From contig CAUQKI010000009.1 of the NCBI GenBank assembly GCA_963518955.1, positions 5,773-69,772 on the forward strand: a stretch of DNA of 64,000 bases, in the 5' to 3' direction. Positions within the stretch are counted from its first letter, which is position 1. The number at the start of each line of letters is the position of its first letter. Positions 9,865 to 18,903 of this stretch are shown one piece after another. A model generated the notes under the pieces. The model was not told the DNA's origin. It made no database searches and was given only the letters and a program-made list of their open reading frames with translations. Source of the DNA: JABCPE02 sp963518955 (GTDB lineage Bacteria > Bacteroidota > Bacteroidia > Flavobacteriales > Weeksellaceae). The position numbers were made by a program, and so were the translations under genes.

Positions 9865-9939
9865 TCAGTAAAAAAATTTGGTGTAAAAATAGAAAGAATT
9901 TTAGTATAAATTCAACTTTTGAATCAAAATAATTTTGAC

Positions 9940-10665
9940 TTATATTTTTCTATACACTTCTTCAAAAGGAAGTCTGGTTCTATCTCCCCAAACACCCTTT
10001 TCTTCGCGTATTCCACAGGTTACGACCATATTGATTTCTGCACCACAGGGCAGTTTGAGCAGTTTTTTCACTCTTAAACTGTCAAATCCTTCTAACGGGC
10101 AAGTGTCATAGCCCTGCTCCGCCATTGCCAGCATGAAAGTCTGAGCAACCAAACCACAGCTTTTATGCACCACTACACGCATATCCGCCTCCGAAACCTG
10201 CCTCATCATAGGACGAAAAAGCCCAATTCCCAGCGCTGTTATTTTTCGGGCTATTCCTAAAATTCCAAAAAAACGAGAATAGATAATTGGAAGAAGTTTT
10301 TCATAATACATTCCCCACTTTTTTATGCGTTTTTCTTGTTTTTCGGCTGGGCTGGTTTTCTTGATATTTTCTATTTCTAAACGCAGCATTTCTTTTTCAC
10401 GCTTACGGTGCAAATCCTGCCGAGTCACGAAAACCACCATCTCCTGTGCTGTATCTGCTGAACTCTGATCCAAACACGCAGAAGCCAATTTTTTGAGCAT
10501 ATCTTTGTCCGTGATATGGTACATTTCATAGAGCTGCATGTTGGAACTTGTAGGTGCCAGCTGTGCCAATCTCAGACAATGAGCCACCTTTTCTGTATCA
10601 ATTAATTTTGTATCGCTATAGTATCGCACAGAGCGTCTATAATTGAGAATTTGTTCTAAATTCAT
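9940..10665 (-). CDS. Nitroreductase family protein
   Basis: This 241-residue FMN-dependent oxidoreductase opens with the family signature LNYRRSVRYY (Arg and Ser for FMN phosphate binding) and has LAPTSSNMQLYEMYHI. The C-terminal half has QTFMLAMAEQGYDTCPLEGFD, the common nitroreductase dimer/FMN region. Substrates are usually quinones, nitroaromatics or flavins; the physiological one cannot be read from sequence. The gene stands alone, 75 nt from dnaE. Confidence 0.85.
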   Translation of the reverse strand: MNLEQILNYRRSVRYYSDTKLIDTEKVAHCLRLAQLAPTSSNMQLYEMYHITDKDMLKKLASACLDQSSADTAQEMVVFVTRQDLHRKREKEMLRLEIENIKKTSPAEKQEKRIKKWGMYYEKLLPIIYSRFFGILGIARKITALGIGLFRPMMRQVSEADMRVVVHKSCGLVAQTFMLAMAEQGYDTCPLEGFDSLRVKKLLKLPCGAEINMVVTCGIREEKGVWGDRTRLPFEEVYRKI

Positions 10666-10783
10666 AGTTGAAATTTTTCGTTAAAGATAAAAAAACTGAA
10701 CAAGTTTTTCTCTTAATCATCAAAAAAAATTCCCTCCCAGAAAACTCCGAAAGGGAACAAATGAAACATATTCTATCTTAATT

Positions 10784-12061
10784 TTAGAATTTCAAATTCT
10801 TTAATCTCTCAAAAGCAGCTCTTTCCAGCATTTCTCTGTCATCTGGGTGAGCTATGGAAATAAGCGCTTTTGCTCTCTGCTGGAAGTTTTTCCCATGCAG
10901 ATCCACCACACCGTATTCTGTAGCTACATAGTGCATATGCCCTCTGGTAGTAACCACTCCTGCCCCTTCTTTTAGGAAAGGAACGATTCTTGGCACGCCT
11001 TTTTTAGTTCTGGCAGTAATCGCCAAGATAGGTTTTCCACCATCACTCAGCGCTGCTCCTCTCATGAAATCCACCTGCCCACCGATACCGCTGTATTGGT
11101 AAGAACCTATACTATCTGAACAAGCCTGCCCTGTAAGATCTAGTTCTATCGCGCTATTGATAGACACAGCTTTCGGATTTCTACGGATAACACGCGGGTC
11201 GTTAGTATAATCCACATCTAGGAAAGCAAAAGCTGGGTTATCATTCACGAAATCATATAATTTCTTTGTCCCAAAAGCAAAGCTCGTTACTGATTTATGC
11301 GGGTGAGTTGTTTTATACTTGTTATTCACCACGCCAGATTTTATCAAATCTACTACTCCGTCGCTGAGCATCTCTGTATGAATACCCAAGTCTTTATGAT
11401 TATTAAGACACTTCAAAACAGCATCTGGAATAGTCCCGATTCCCATTTGCAATACAGAACGGTCTTCGATGATTTCAGCAATATTTCTACCAATCTGCAA
11501 TTCTTCCTCTTCTATCTTCGCGCCGTAATCTACTGTAAGCAGTTCTGTTTCGTGCCATACCATTTTGTCAATCTGGCTCATGTGGATTACACTGTCTCCG
11601 TGAGTTCTCGGCATTTTAGGGTTTACCTGAGCGATTACATATTTCGCTGTATCCACTGCCGATCTGGTAACATCCACAGAAAGCCCAAGCGTACAATATC
11701 CATGCTCATCTGGCGGAGAAACCTGAATAATCGCTACATCTAGCGGCATTCTATTGTTTCTAAACAAATCTGGAATATCTCCTAGGAAAATAGGAATAAA
11801 GCTTCCTCTTCCGCTGTTTACATTTTCTCTAACCGCCGTAGAGACGAACATTACATTAAAACGAAAACTATCTTCGTATTCTGGTTTTGTGATTTCTACA
11901 TCGCCTTGTATCGTGATACAGGTAACTTCTACATTTTTTAATTCATTTGCTCGTTTTGCTAACTCACTTACTAAATAATTAGGTGTACAAGCACTTCCTT
12001 GTAAAAAAATTCTATCATTACTTTTTATCAATGACAGAGCCTCTTCTGCTGAACAATACAT
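10784..12061 (-). CDS. Acetyl-CoA hydrolase/transferase family protein
   Basis: The 425-residue protein belongs to the two-domain CoA-transferase family that includes 4-hydroxybutyrate CoA-transferase and acetate:succinate CoA-transferases. The glycine motif GIGTIPDAVL lies mid-protein, and IHTEMLSDGVVDL carries the expected catalytic glutamate that forms the glutamyl-CoA thioester. Further on are GIGGQVDFMRGAALSDGGKPI and ATEYGVVDLHGKN in the C-terminal domain. It acts in the cytoplasm. Acyl specificity is not visible. A -7 element TATATTTG on the minus strand at 12129-12136 is about 70 nt upstream of the ATG. Confidence 0.88.
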   Translation of the reverse strand: MYCSAEEALSLIKSNDRIFLQGSACTPNYLVSELAKRANELKNVEVTCITIQGDVEITKPEYEDSFRFNVMFVSTAVRENVNSGRGSFIPIFLGDIPDLFRNNRMPLDVAIIQVSPPDEHGYCTLGLSVDVTRSAVDTAKYVIAQVNPKMPRTHGDSVIHMSQIDKMVWHETELLTVDYGAKIEEEELQIGRNIAEIIEDRSVLQMGIGTIPDAVLKCLNNHKDLGIHTEMLSDGVVDLIKSGVVNNKYKTTHPHKSVTSFAFGTKKLYDFVNDNPAFAFLDVDYTNDPRVIRRNPKAVSINSAIELDLTGQACSDSIGSYQYSGIGGQVDFMRGAALSDGGKPILAITARTKKGVPRIVPFLKEGAGVVTTRGHMHYVATEYGVVDLHGKNFQQRAKALISIAHPDDREMLERAAFERLKNLKF

Positions 12062-12128
12062 ATTATTTTTCTAATGTTTTTGTGACAAAATAATTTTTTA
12101 TCAAATTATACTTACTTAAAACTTTCGG

Positions 12129-12136
12129 CAAATATA
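12129..12136 (-). promoter_or_regulatory. -7 element for the acyl-CoA hydrolase gene
   Basis: The minus-strand sequence TATATTTG matches TAnnTTTG, the Bacteroidetes -7 consensus, about 68 nt from the ATG. Confidence 0.55.
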
Positions 12137-12231
12137 AAAAATTTTTCGCTTAGAAAATACGCCTATTTTTAGCCATTTATTTTCCTGATAAAATTTAGTT
12201 TATTATTCTTTTATTCTAAGAATAATTTGCG

Positions 12232-12239
12232 TATTTTTG
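12232..12239 (+). promoter_or_regulatory. -7 element for purD
   Basis: TATTTTTG matches TAnnTTTG and lies 36 nt before the purD ATG. No clear TTG is found at the expected upstream distance. Confidence 0.55.
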
Positions 12240-12275
12240 TAGAACTATATATTTTAATTATAACATTTTCAAATT

Positions 12276-13517
12276 ATGAAAGTATTGATAATCGGAAATG
12301 GTGGAAGGGAATCTGCCATCGCATGGAAACTAAAAAATGACCCAAGAATTACCCAATTCTACTTTGCAAAAGGAAACGCCTCTACAGAGAAATTAGGAAA
12401 AACTGTTTACGAAACGGAAATAGCAGACCTTGTGAAGTTTGCTAAAAAAGAAGATATAGAACTTACTATCGTAGGGCCAGAGGCTCCGCTGGTAGAGGGT
12501 ATAGTGGATGAGTTTAACAAAGAAGGATTGAGAATTTTCGGAGCTAAAAAAGCGGCTGCATTACTAGAAGGCAGCAAGGCTTATTCCAAAAAATTCATGC
12601 AGGACTACGGCATCAGAACCGCTAAAGCGAAGATTTTTGATTCTTACAATGATGCAGTTGCTTATGTGAAAACTCAGGCTTTCCCATTGGTAGTAAAAGC
12701 GAGCGGTCTGGCAAGTGGAAAAGGCGTGGTTATCTGTAAAGATTTAGCTGAAGCAGAAACTACCATTCACGATTTCATGATTAGAAAAATCCATGGAGAT
12801 GCAGGAATCAGAATTATTGTTGAAGAATTCTTGAGAGGTTTCGAGGCTTCTGTGATTGCTTTCTCTAATGGCGAAAAATTCTTCCCTTGCATCGCAGTGA
12901 AAGATTATAAAAAATTAGGAAACGGTGACAAAGGCCCTAACACAGGCGGAATGGGAACAGTTGCTCCAAATCCAGAGTTCACAGCTGCACACATGGAAGA
13001 TTTCATTCAAAATATTATGAATCCTACCATCAAAGGAATTCACGATAACATGCTGAAATTCAAAGGGTTTATCTTCTTTGGTCTTTTAGTTTCTAATAAC
13101 GAATGCTACCTATTAGAATACAACATGCGTCTGGGCGACCCTGAAACTCAGGCTATTATGCCGCTTTTAGAAAGCAATCTTTTGGATGCTATCAATGATT
13201 GTATCGATGGAAAAGACATTGAACTTAAGTTTTCAGATAAAAAATCGGTTTGTCTTGTGTTAGCTTCTGGCGGATACCCTCGTGATTTCGAAAAAGGACT
13301 GGAAATCAAAGGAATAGATAAAGTTAAAAACAGTGAAGTTTTCTTTGCTGGTGCTACATACCAAGGAAGCCGAATCGTAACAGACGGCGGAAGAGTGCTG
13401 AATTTAGTTGCGGCTGGCGACACTTACGAAGAGGCTAGACAAAAGGTTTATGAAGATGCTGATGCTGTCAATTTTGACTATGCATATCACAGAGAAGATA
13501 TTGGTTTAGTTAAATAA
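12276..13517 (+). CDS. purD: Phosphoribosylamine-glycine ligase (GAR synthetase)
   Basis: The 413-residue ATP-grasp enzyme joins 5-phosphoribosylamine and glycine in the second step of purine synthesis. It opens with MKVLIIGNGGRESAIAWKLK and has VGPEAPLVEG near 70, the ATP-grasp segment around 125-230, PNTGGMGTVAPNPEF and the metal-binding EYNMRLGDPETQ near 285. Length is normal. guaA starts 24 nt downstream, so the two purine genes probably form an operon. Confidence 0.95.
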   Translation: MKVLIIGNGGRESAIAWKLKNDPRITQFYFAKGNASTEKLGKTVYETEIADLVKFAKKEDIELTIVGPEAPLVEGIVDEFNKEGLRIFGAKKAAALLEGSKAYSKKFMQDYGIRTAKAKIFDSYNDAVAYVKTQAFPLVVKASGLASGKGVVICKDLAEAETTIHDFMIRKIHGDAGIRIIVEEFLRGFEASVIAFSNGEKFFPCIAVKDYKKLGNGDKGPNTGGMGTVAPNPEFTAAHMEDFIQNIMNPTIKGIHDNMLKFKGFIFFGLLVSNNECYLLEYNMRLGDPETQAIMPLLESNLLDAINDCIDGKDIELKFSDKKSVCLVLASGGYPRDFEKGLEIKGIDKVKNSEVFFAGATYQGSRIVTDGGRVLNLVAAGDTYEEARQKVYEDADAVNFDYAYHREDIGLVK

Positions 13518-13541
13518 TTTTCAGCAAAAAACTATATCAAT

Positions 13542-15071
13542 ATGAATAATGGAATCATTGTCCTTGATTTCGGATCTCAATACAATCAGCTGATTAGCCG
13601 AAGAGTACGAGAAATGCAGGTGTATTCGGAGATTATTCCTTATAACACTCCCATAGATGAAATCAAGGCTAAAAAACCTGTTGGAATTATACTTTCGGGC
13701 GGGCCATCTTCCGTAAATGCAGAAGATGCCCATTTGGTAGATAAAGAAATTTTCAATCTTGGGATTCCTATTTTAGGCATCTGCTATGGAATGCAGCTTA
13801 CGGCGCATCTCCTCGGCGGAAAGGTAGAAAAAGGCACCAAAGGCGAATACGGAAAATCTCATTTGGAGATTGTAAAACCCTGCGCTCTTTTCGAGGGAGT
13901 GAGCCAAAATTCTATCGTTTGGATGAGCCACTTTGATGAAGTAAAAGAGCTTCCAAAGGATTTTGAAATCAATGCTAAATCAGGTGTAATTGCGGCTATT
14001 TCCAACGAAGCAAAAAACTTCTATGCCGTGCAGTTTCACCCAGAAGTAACTCATAGTGAGGAAGGCGGAAAAATGCTGGAAAATTTTGTTTTTAAAATTT
14101 GTAAGGCAGAAAGAAACTGGAAATTAACTAATTATATAGAAAAAACAGTCAGCGAAATCAAAGAAAAAGTCGGAAATCAAAAAGTGATTTTAGGGCTTTC
14201 CGGCGGTGTGGATTCTTCCGTAGCCGCTGTACTTATCCACAAAGCGATAGGCGACCAGCTGACTTGTATCTTCGTGGATACAGGACTTCTCAGAAAAGAT
14301 GAAGCGAAAAAAGTAATGCAGAACTATGGTGAGCATTTCCATATGAATATCAAATGCATAGACGCTTCTGAGAGATTTTTGGCTAAATTAAAAGGAATAT
14401 CCGACCCTGAGCAGAAAAGAAAAATCATTGGAAATGAATTTATAGAAGTTTTCGATGAAGAATCTTCAAAAATAGAAGGCGCGAAATTCTTAGCACAAGG
14501 GACAATTTATCCCGATGTGATAGAGTCTCAATCCATCAAAGGCCCTTCGGCAGTGATAAAATCCCACCACAATGTGGGCGGACTTCCGGAGGATATGAAA
14601 TTTGAGCTTCTGGAACCTCTACGCGAACTTTTCAAAGATGAAGTGAGAAAAGTAGGTGAAGAATTGGGTATCCCAAGTCACCTTGTCCACCGCCATCCGT
14701 TCCCTGGCCCAGGGCTGGGAATCAGAGTTTTAGGTGAAGTAGATGCAGAAAAAGTGAGAATTCTTCAGGAGGCAGACGATATTTTCATCGAAGAACTCTA
14801 CAAACATGAGCTTTATGACAAAGTCAGCCAAGCGTTCGTAGTGCTTCTTCCTGTGAAATCCGTAGGTGTAATGGGCGATGAGAGAACTTACGAATATACC
14901 GCAGTGGTCCGCTCTGCGAATACCATAGACTTTATGACTGCCACATGGAGCAAACTTCCTTACGAGTTTCTAGAATTGATATCCAACCGTATCATAAACG
15001 AAGTAAAAGGCATCAATCGTGTGGCTTACGATATTTCCAGCAAGCCGCCTGCAACCATAGAATGGGAATAA
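13542..15071 (+). CDS. guaA: GMP synthase (glutamine-hydrolysing)
   Basis: This 509-residue, two-part enzyme converts XMP to GMP. The N-terminal class I glutamine amidotransferase has its nucleophile in GICYGMQ near residue 81 and FHPEVTHSEEG near 166. The ATP-pyrophosphatase domain has the P-loop LGLSGGVDSSVAAVL near 220, and the C-terminal dimerisation domain has HRHPFPGPGLGIRVLGE and ends with KPPATIEWE. The gene is complete, follows purD and is closed by a strong hairpin terminator. Confidence 0.96.
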   Translation: MNNGIIVLDFGSQYNQLISRRVREMQVYSEIIPYNTPIDEIKAKKPVGIILSGGPSSVNAEDAHLVDKEIFNLGIPILGICYGMQLTAHLLGGKVEKGTKGEYGKSHLEIVKPCALFEGVSQNSIVWMSHFDEVKELPKDFEINAKSGVIAAISNEAKNFYAVQFHPEVTHSEEGGKMLENFVFKICKAERNWKLTNYIEKTVSEIKEKVGNQKVILGLSGGVDSSVAAVLIHKAIGDQLTCIFVDTGLLRKDEAKKVMQNYGEHFHMNIKCIDASERFLAKLKGISDPEQKRKIIGNEFIEVFDEESSKIEGAKFLAQGTIYPDVIESQSIKGPSAVIKSHHNVGGLPEDMKFELLEPLRELFKDEVRKVGEELGIPSHLVHRHPFPGPGLGIRVLGEVDAEKVRILQEADDIFIEELYKHELYDKVSQAFVVLLPVKSVGVMGDERTYEYTAVVRSANTIDFMTATWSKLPYEFLELISNRIINEVKGINRVAYDISSKPPATIEWE

Positions 15072-15080
15072 ATTTAATAA

Positions 15081-15118
15081 AAAATATCTTTACACTTCTT
15101 TGTAAAGATATTTTTTTG
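15081..15118. terminator. Bidirectional terminator after guaA
   Basis: A 14-bp perfect stem (AAAATATCTTTACA / TGTAAAGATATTTT) with loop CTTCTT is followed by a T run. It lies between the convergent guaA and metallo-hydrolase genes. Confidence 0.88.
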
Positions 15119-15120
15119 TT

Positions 15121-15801
15121 TTAAAGTTCAAACTCTTCTCCTAATTCAGGGAGGGAAAGCTCTATTTTTCGCTGTTGGAAAGTCTCTTTCACTTGCTCAT
15201 GATTTATCTTAATCGGCGGAAAAGTATCAAAATGACAACCTATCACTTTTGGTGTTTTTATCAGCTCCGAAGAAGCAAAAGCAGCCTGCTCTGCATCCAT
15301 CGTATAATGTCCGCCAACTGGCAGAATAGCACAATCTATCTTACCAAAAAACTGCGGCAGAATTCCCATTTCAGAGATAACTCCTGTATCGCCAGCAAGA
15401 TACACGCATTTCCCATTAAATCTTAAAACATATCCCGCTGGATGCCCTCCATATGTCCCATCTGGAAAACTAGAAGTATGAGAAGCCGAAACCATACTGA
15501 TTTTCAGGTCTTCTATCATTGTAGAACCTCCTATATTGATATCTATAGAATGAGGATGCCCGAAATATCCGCTTATCTCTGGATGAGCAATAATCTGTGC
15601 CTCTGGATGGTTTTTGATAACCTCAGCCACATCTGCCGTATGATCTTCATGAGCATGAGTAATCAGCACATAATCAATTTTCTGCGAGTTAATATCAAAT
15701 CCTGATTTCTCCTTTTGGAAATTATAAAACGGGTCTGTCAAGATATTTTTGCCTTTATACGAAAACAAAAAACAATTTTGTCCTAAAAATTTCACTTTCA
15801 T
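15121..15801 (-). CDS. Metallo-beta-lactamase fold hydrolase, UPF0173 type
   Basis: The 226-residue protein starts MKVKFLGQNCFLF and carries the metal-binding signature THAHEDHTAD near residue 50, AGDTGVIS near 135 and GHYTMDAEQAAF, as in UPF0173 metal-dependent hydrolases (YtkL type). It is predicted cytosolic and binds two metals; the substrate is unknown. The gene follows menA on the same strand after 25 nt, so it is probably in the same transcript, a placement that does not identify a pathway role. Confidence 0.85.
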   Translation of the reverse strand: MKVKFLGQNCFLFSYKGKNILTDPFYNFQKEKSGFDINSQKIDYVLITHAHEDHTADVAEVIKNHPEAQIIAHPEISGYFGHPHSIDINIGGSTMIEDLKISMVSASHTSSFPDGTYGGHPAGYVLRFNGKCVYLAGDTGVISEMGILPQFFGKIDCAILPVGGHYTMDAEQAAFASSELIKTPKVIGCHFDTFPPIKINHEQVKETFQQRKIELSLPELGEEFEL

Positions 15802-15826
15802 AATCTTATATTTTTTAATTTTTTTT

Positions 15827-16765
15827 CTAAAAATAATTTAATCCCAAAGCCACCAAAACTGCCATCATAAGGGTAATTATCCCTACTTGTTTCAGGAATG
15901 GGTCTAGCTCATTAGGTGATTTTACTTTCATGATGTTTCGACGGAGTGCAGTCATTGGAAAAAATAAAATCATCACAATAAAAGCGTAATATTTCCCCTG
16001 TGAATGCAGATTGTTTTTCATTAAGAAAACAAGAATAAAAATCAGCGGCAGCTGCATGAGAACAATCTGATAAATCATCGCATACCTAAATCCTAGCCAC
16101 TGCGCAACTGTCTTTTTCCCAGCCTTTTGGTCGCTTTCCATATCCCTCATATTATTGAGATTCAGCACCGATACGGACAGCATGCCTACCGCAGAAGCAG
16201 GAAGCAAAATATCCCAATTCCATGTTTTAGTAAAAAGAAAATAACTCCCACCCACAGATACCAATCCAAAAAAAATAAAAACCATAATATCCCCCAAACC
16301 TAAGTATCCATAAGGTTTCTTGCCGATTGTATAACTTATCGCTGCCCAGATACTCATAATCCCCAAACCGATAAAAACCCAAAATTCCGTAACAAAATCA
16401 GGAAAAAACGCCAAATAAAGCAAAGCCGCTGTCGCCAGCGTAGACAAAACCACAAACAAAATCACTACTTTTTTCATTTGCTCTGCTGAAATTTTCCCTG
16501 ATGCCACGGCTCTGCTCTCTGCTTTTTCATCACGGAAATCGTCTGTTCCCTTTGTCCCATCGCCATAATCATTAGAAAAATTGGACAAAATCTGATAAAA
16601 CATCGTAACAAGCAAGGCTAGAAGGAAAACTCTATAATCCCAAAATCCACCCTCCTGAACCAATCGCCAGCGAGCAATAAAAGCCCCCATAATAATACCG
16701 CTCACGGATAGCGGCAATGTTCTCAAACGCGCCGCCTGAAGCCAAATAAATATTCCTTTCTTCAT
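15827..16765 (-). CDS. menA: 1,4-dihydroxy-2-naphthoate polyprenyltransferase
   Basis: The 312-residue UbiA-superfamily membrane enzyme has eight or nine hydrophobic segments and two Asp-rich motifs: NFSNDYGDGTKGTD near residue 62 and NNMRDMESDQKAGKKT near 210, which bind Mg-prenyl diphosphate. The MenA subfamily is recognised by RTLPLSVSGIIMGA at the N-terminus. It attaches the isoprenoid tail to DHNA in menaquinone synthesis, the main quinone of Flavobacteriia. It is divergent from the DtxR/MntR-type gene and upstream of the metallo-hydrolase. Confidence 0.92.
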   Translation of the reverse strand: MKKGIFIWLQAARLRTLPLSVSGIIMGAFIARWRLVQEGGFWDYRVFLLALLVTMFYQILSNFSNDYGDGTKGTDDFRDEKAESRAVASGKISAEQMKKVVILFVVLSTLATAALLYLAFFPDFVTEFWVFIGLGIMSIWAAISYTIGKKPYGYLGLGDIMVFIFFGLVSVGGSYFLFTKTWNWDILLPASAVGMLSVSVLNLNNMRDMESDQKAGKKTVAQWLGFRYAMIYQIVLMQLPLIFILVFLMKNNLHSQGKYYAFIVMILFFPMTALRRNIMKVKSPNELDPFLKQVGIITLMMAVLVALGLNYF

Positions 16766-16835
16766 ACCTTAATCACTGAAAATAAATCTTTATTTATTTC
16801 CTTTTTTCACCTAAAATTTGTGTAAAGATAATCAT

Positions 16836-16865
16836 TTGTGATTAAAAAAATAATCGTTAGATTTG
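16836..16865 (+). promoter_or_regulatory. Promoter of the DtxR/MntR-type regulator
   Basis: TTG at 16836-16838, a 19-nt spacer and TAGATTTG at 16858-16865 match the Bacteroidetes sigma-A promoter. The -7 box lies over a possible TTG start at 16863, which supports translation from the ATG at 16884. Confidence 0.75.
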
Positions 16866-16883
16866 CCGAGGTTTATACTGATT

Positions 16884-17537
16884 ATGAAATCACTCAATGA
16901 AGAAAACTATCTAAAAGCTATTTTCCATCTTATTGACAAAGATGACACTTTCACAGTCAATGAGTTAAGCAAAATGCTCAACATAAAAATGCCCAGCGTA
17001 AACAGCATGATGAAAAAATTTTCTCAGAAAAACTGGGTCATCTACGAAAGCTACAAACCGATAAAAGTCACAGCTTTAGGAAAAAAAGAAGCCGCTCATG
17101 TGGTGAGAAAACACAGGCTAACCGAAATGTTTTTAGTAGAAAAAATGGGCTTCGGCTGGGAGGTCGTTCACGAAATCGCAGAACAGCTGGAACACATCCA
17201 TTCAGAGATTTTCTTTGATAAAATGGATGAACTCCTAAACTACCCAAAAGTAGATCCACACGGCGAACCTATTCCTGACAAACAGGGAAACATCATTCAG
17301 CAAAACCTAACAAAACTAAGCGAATGCAAAGCTGGAGAGGCTGTCATTCTTTCAGCAGTAATAGATTCTTCGGATGAGTTTTTGACTTATCTAAACCATA
17401 GAAATCTGAGCTTAAATTCTGAGCTAAAAATCTTGGAAGTAGAAAAATTTGACCAATCGATGAAAATAGAATTTAGTGGAAAAACTGAAACCCTCAGCAA
17501 AATGGTCTGTGATAAAATATTAGTGCAAAAAATATAA
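16884..17537 (+). CDS. Metal-dependent transcriptional regulator, DtxR/MntR family
   Basis: The 217-residue protein begins MKSLNEENYLKAIFHLI. It has an N-terminal winged helix (NELSKMLNIKMPSVNSMMKK as recognition region), a helical metal-binding/dimerisation domain (HRLTEMFLVEKMGF, EQLEHIHSEIFFDKMDELL) with the expected Glu and His ligands, and a C-terminal FeoA/SH3-like domain after about 145. Such proteins repress metal uptake genes when loaded with Fe(II) or Mn(II). An earlier in-frame TTG at 16863 is rejected because it lies inside the -7 element. No metal transporter is adjacent, so the target genes are elsewhere. Confidence 0.88.
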   Translation: MKSLNEENYLKAIFHLIDKDDTFTVNELSKMLNIKMPSVNSMMKKFSQKNWVIYESYKPIKVTALGKKEAAHVVRKHRLTEMFLVEKMGFGWEVVHEIAEQLEHIHSEIFFDKMDELLNYPKVDPHGEPIPDKQGNIIQQNLTKLSECKAGEAVILSAVIDSSDEFLTYLNHRNLSLNSELKILEVEKFDQSMKIEFSGKTETLSKMVCDKILVQKI

Positions 17538-17543
17538 CAAAAC

Positions 17544-17577
17544 AAAAAAGAGATGCTCCCAAAAGCATCTCTTTTTT
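17544..17577. terminator. Bidirectional terminator
   Basis: A 14-bp perfect stem (AAAAAAGAGATGCT / AGCATCTCTTTTTT) with a CCCAAA loop lies between convergent genes. Confidence 0.88.
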
Positions 17578-17582
17578 ATCTA

Positions 17583-18836
17583 TTATTTTTTAAGAATTGG
17601 TGTCAAAACCTTCGTTTTTCCATCTATATTTTTAGGATTTTCTACTCCTAAAATATAATTGATAAATGGATAAATGTGTATATTTTCAAAAGGGTTTATC
17701 TCGTTATTTTCCTTTATTTTATTCCCAAAAGCATAGAAAATCGCCATCATTTCAGGAGTCGTGTACGGGTCATATCCATGAGTTCCCCAGATTCCTTTTC
17801 TATTTGCTAAAAAGTCTTTTTCGCTTTTTACCATATAGTATGGAGCATCGGTAATAATCAAGATATCACCTATATTTTCATGGTTTCTATAATGCCATTT
17901 TTCTGGTGTTTTTTCTTTTTTATACACTTTCACATGGCTGTTCCCTGCGAAATATTGTTTTATCTCTTGATAGACTTCCTCTTTTTGGTTTTTATTTTTT
18001 AGATAAACTTGGCAGTGCATACCATTGTTTATCATATCGGCTTTGTCTTTTAGTTTATTTTCAAGGCTTTCGGTGATGATTATTTTCCCTTTTTCGCTTG
18101 TCATATCTATCATTCCGTGGTCAGCCGTGATGATGGTAGTTATTGGCAGGTCTAGATTTTCCACCCCTTGCATGATTTGCCCCAAAAGTTCATCTGCCAG
18201 CTGTAATTCTTGTTTCAGTTTTTCGGAATTTGTCCCTGTCTGATGTCCCGCTGTATCCACAAATTCAAAATAAAGCGTTACAAATCGTGGTCTTTCTGAC
18301 TCTGGAAGCCTAAACCAATTCATCACCTGCTCTATCCTTTCGGTATAAGGCACATTAGCATTATACTGTTTCCAGTAGGTAGGATATTCGCCTTGTATAG
18401 GCGCCTCTGAGCCCACCCAGAAATAGGAAGCAGTCTTCATTCGATGTTTCTGAAGCCACTGCCACTGCGGCATTCCTCCATAGAAATTAGGATTTTGCAC
18501 GGCTTCTCTATTTGGGATAGAATAGATTTTGTCCTCTGATGGAGAATAAAACATATTATCCACTAGCCCATGGTTCCCTGGGTACATTCCCGTAATTATA
18601 GTGTAGTGGTTAGGAAAGGTTTTACTAGGAAAACTAGGAATTACTCCTTTTGCGTAGGAGGATTTTTGTTTGAGTTTTTTAAAGTTTTCTAAATTAAATT
18701 TCTCTGGATAGTCATACCTGAATCCATCAAAAGAAACCAACAAAACATATTGTTTCTCTGACGGCTTATTTACCAGCGCATTATTCTTACAAGAAGTTAA
18801 AAAAAGACTAATCCAGATGAATAAAATTTTCTTCAT
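17583..18836 (-). CDS. Alkaline phosphatase family lipoprotein (NPP-type phosphodiesterase)
   Basis: From the ATG at 18836 the protein has 417 residues. It begins MKKILFIWISLFLTSCKNN, a lipoprotein signal with Cys at 16. The catalytic domain is of the ectonucleotide pyrophosphatase/phosphodiesterase type: LVSFDGFRYDYPEKF (metal ligand Asp), PSFPSKTFPNHYTI (Thr nucleophile), TADHGMIDM (metal ligands) and WGTHGYDP near the end. It probably hydrolyses phosphodiesters at the cell surface or in the periplasm. Upstream in-frame codons to 19037 run into fumC and beyond the promoter, so the shorter start is chosen. Its promoter is divergent from that of fumC. Confidence 0.88.
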   Translation of the reverse strand: MKKILFIWISLFLTSCKNNALVNKPSEKQYVLLVSFDGFRYDYPEKFNLENFKKLKQKSSYAKGVIPSFPSKTFPNHYTIITGMYPGNHGLVDNMFYSPSEDKIYSIPNREAVQNPNFYGGMPQWQWLQKHRMKTASYFWVGSEAPIQGEYPTYWKQYNANVPYTERIEQVMNWFRLPESERPRFVTLYFEFVDTAGHQTGTNSEKLKQELQLADELLGQIMQGVENLDLPITTIITADHGMIDMTSEKGKIIITESLENKLKDKADMINNGMHCQVYLKNKNQKEEVYQEIKQYFAGNSHVKVYKKEKTPEKWHYRNHENIGDILIITDAPYYMVKSEKDFLANRKGIWGTHGYDPYTTPEMMAIFYAFGNKIKENNEINPFENIHIYPFINYILGVENPKNIDGKTKVLTPILKK

Positions 18837-18855
18837 TGTTAAATTTAAATTTCCG

Positions 18856-18890
18856 CAAAGGTAAAAAGTTTTAAGTAAATTTGTGACAAA
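18856..18890 (-). promoter_or_regulatory. Promoter of the phosphodiesterase gene
   Basis: On the minus strand TTTG (18890-18887), a 23-nt spacer and TACCTTTG (18863-18856) match the Bacteroidetes promoter and lie 19 nt before the ATG. It overlaps the fumC promoter on the other strand. Confidence 0.65.
18876..18883 (+). promoter_or_regulatory. -7 element of fumC
   Basis: TAAATTTG is an exact TAnnTTTG match, 20 nt before the ATG at 18904. A GTG in frame at 18883 touches this box and is therefore not the start. Confidence 0.65.
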
Positions 18891-18903
18891 TAAAATTATT
18901 ATC

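Noticed and set aside
16863..16883. TTG start seven codons upstream for the DtxR/MntR regulator
   Set aside because: The TTG is within the TAGATTTG -7 element and would not be transcribed.
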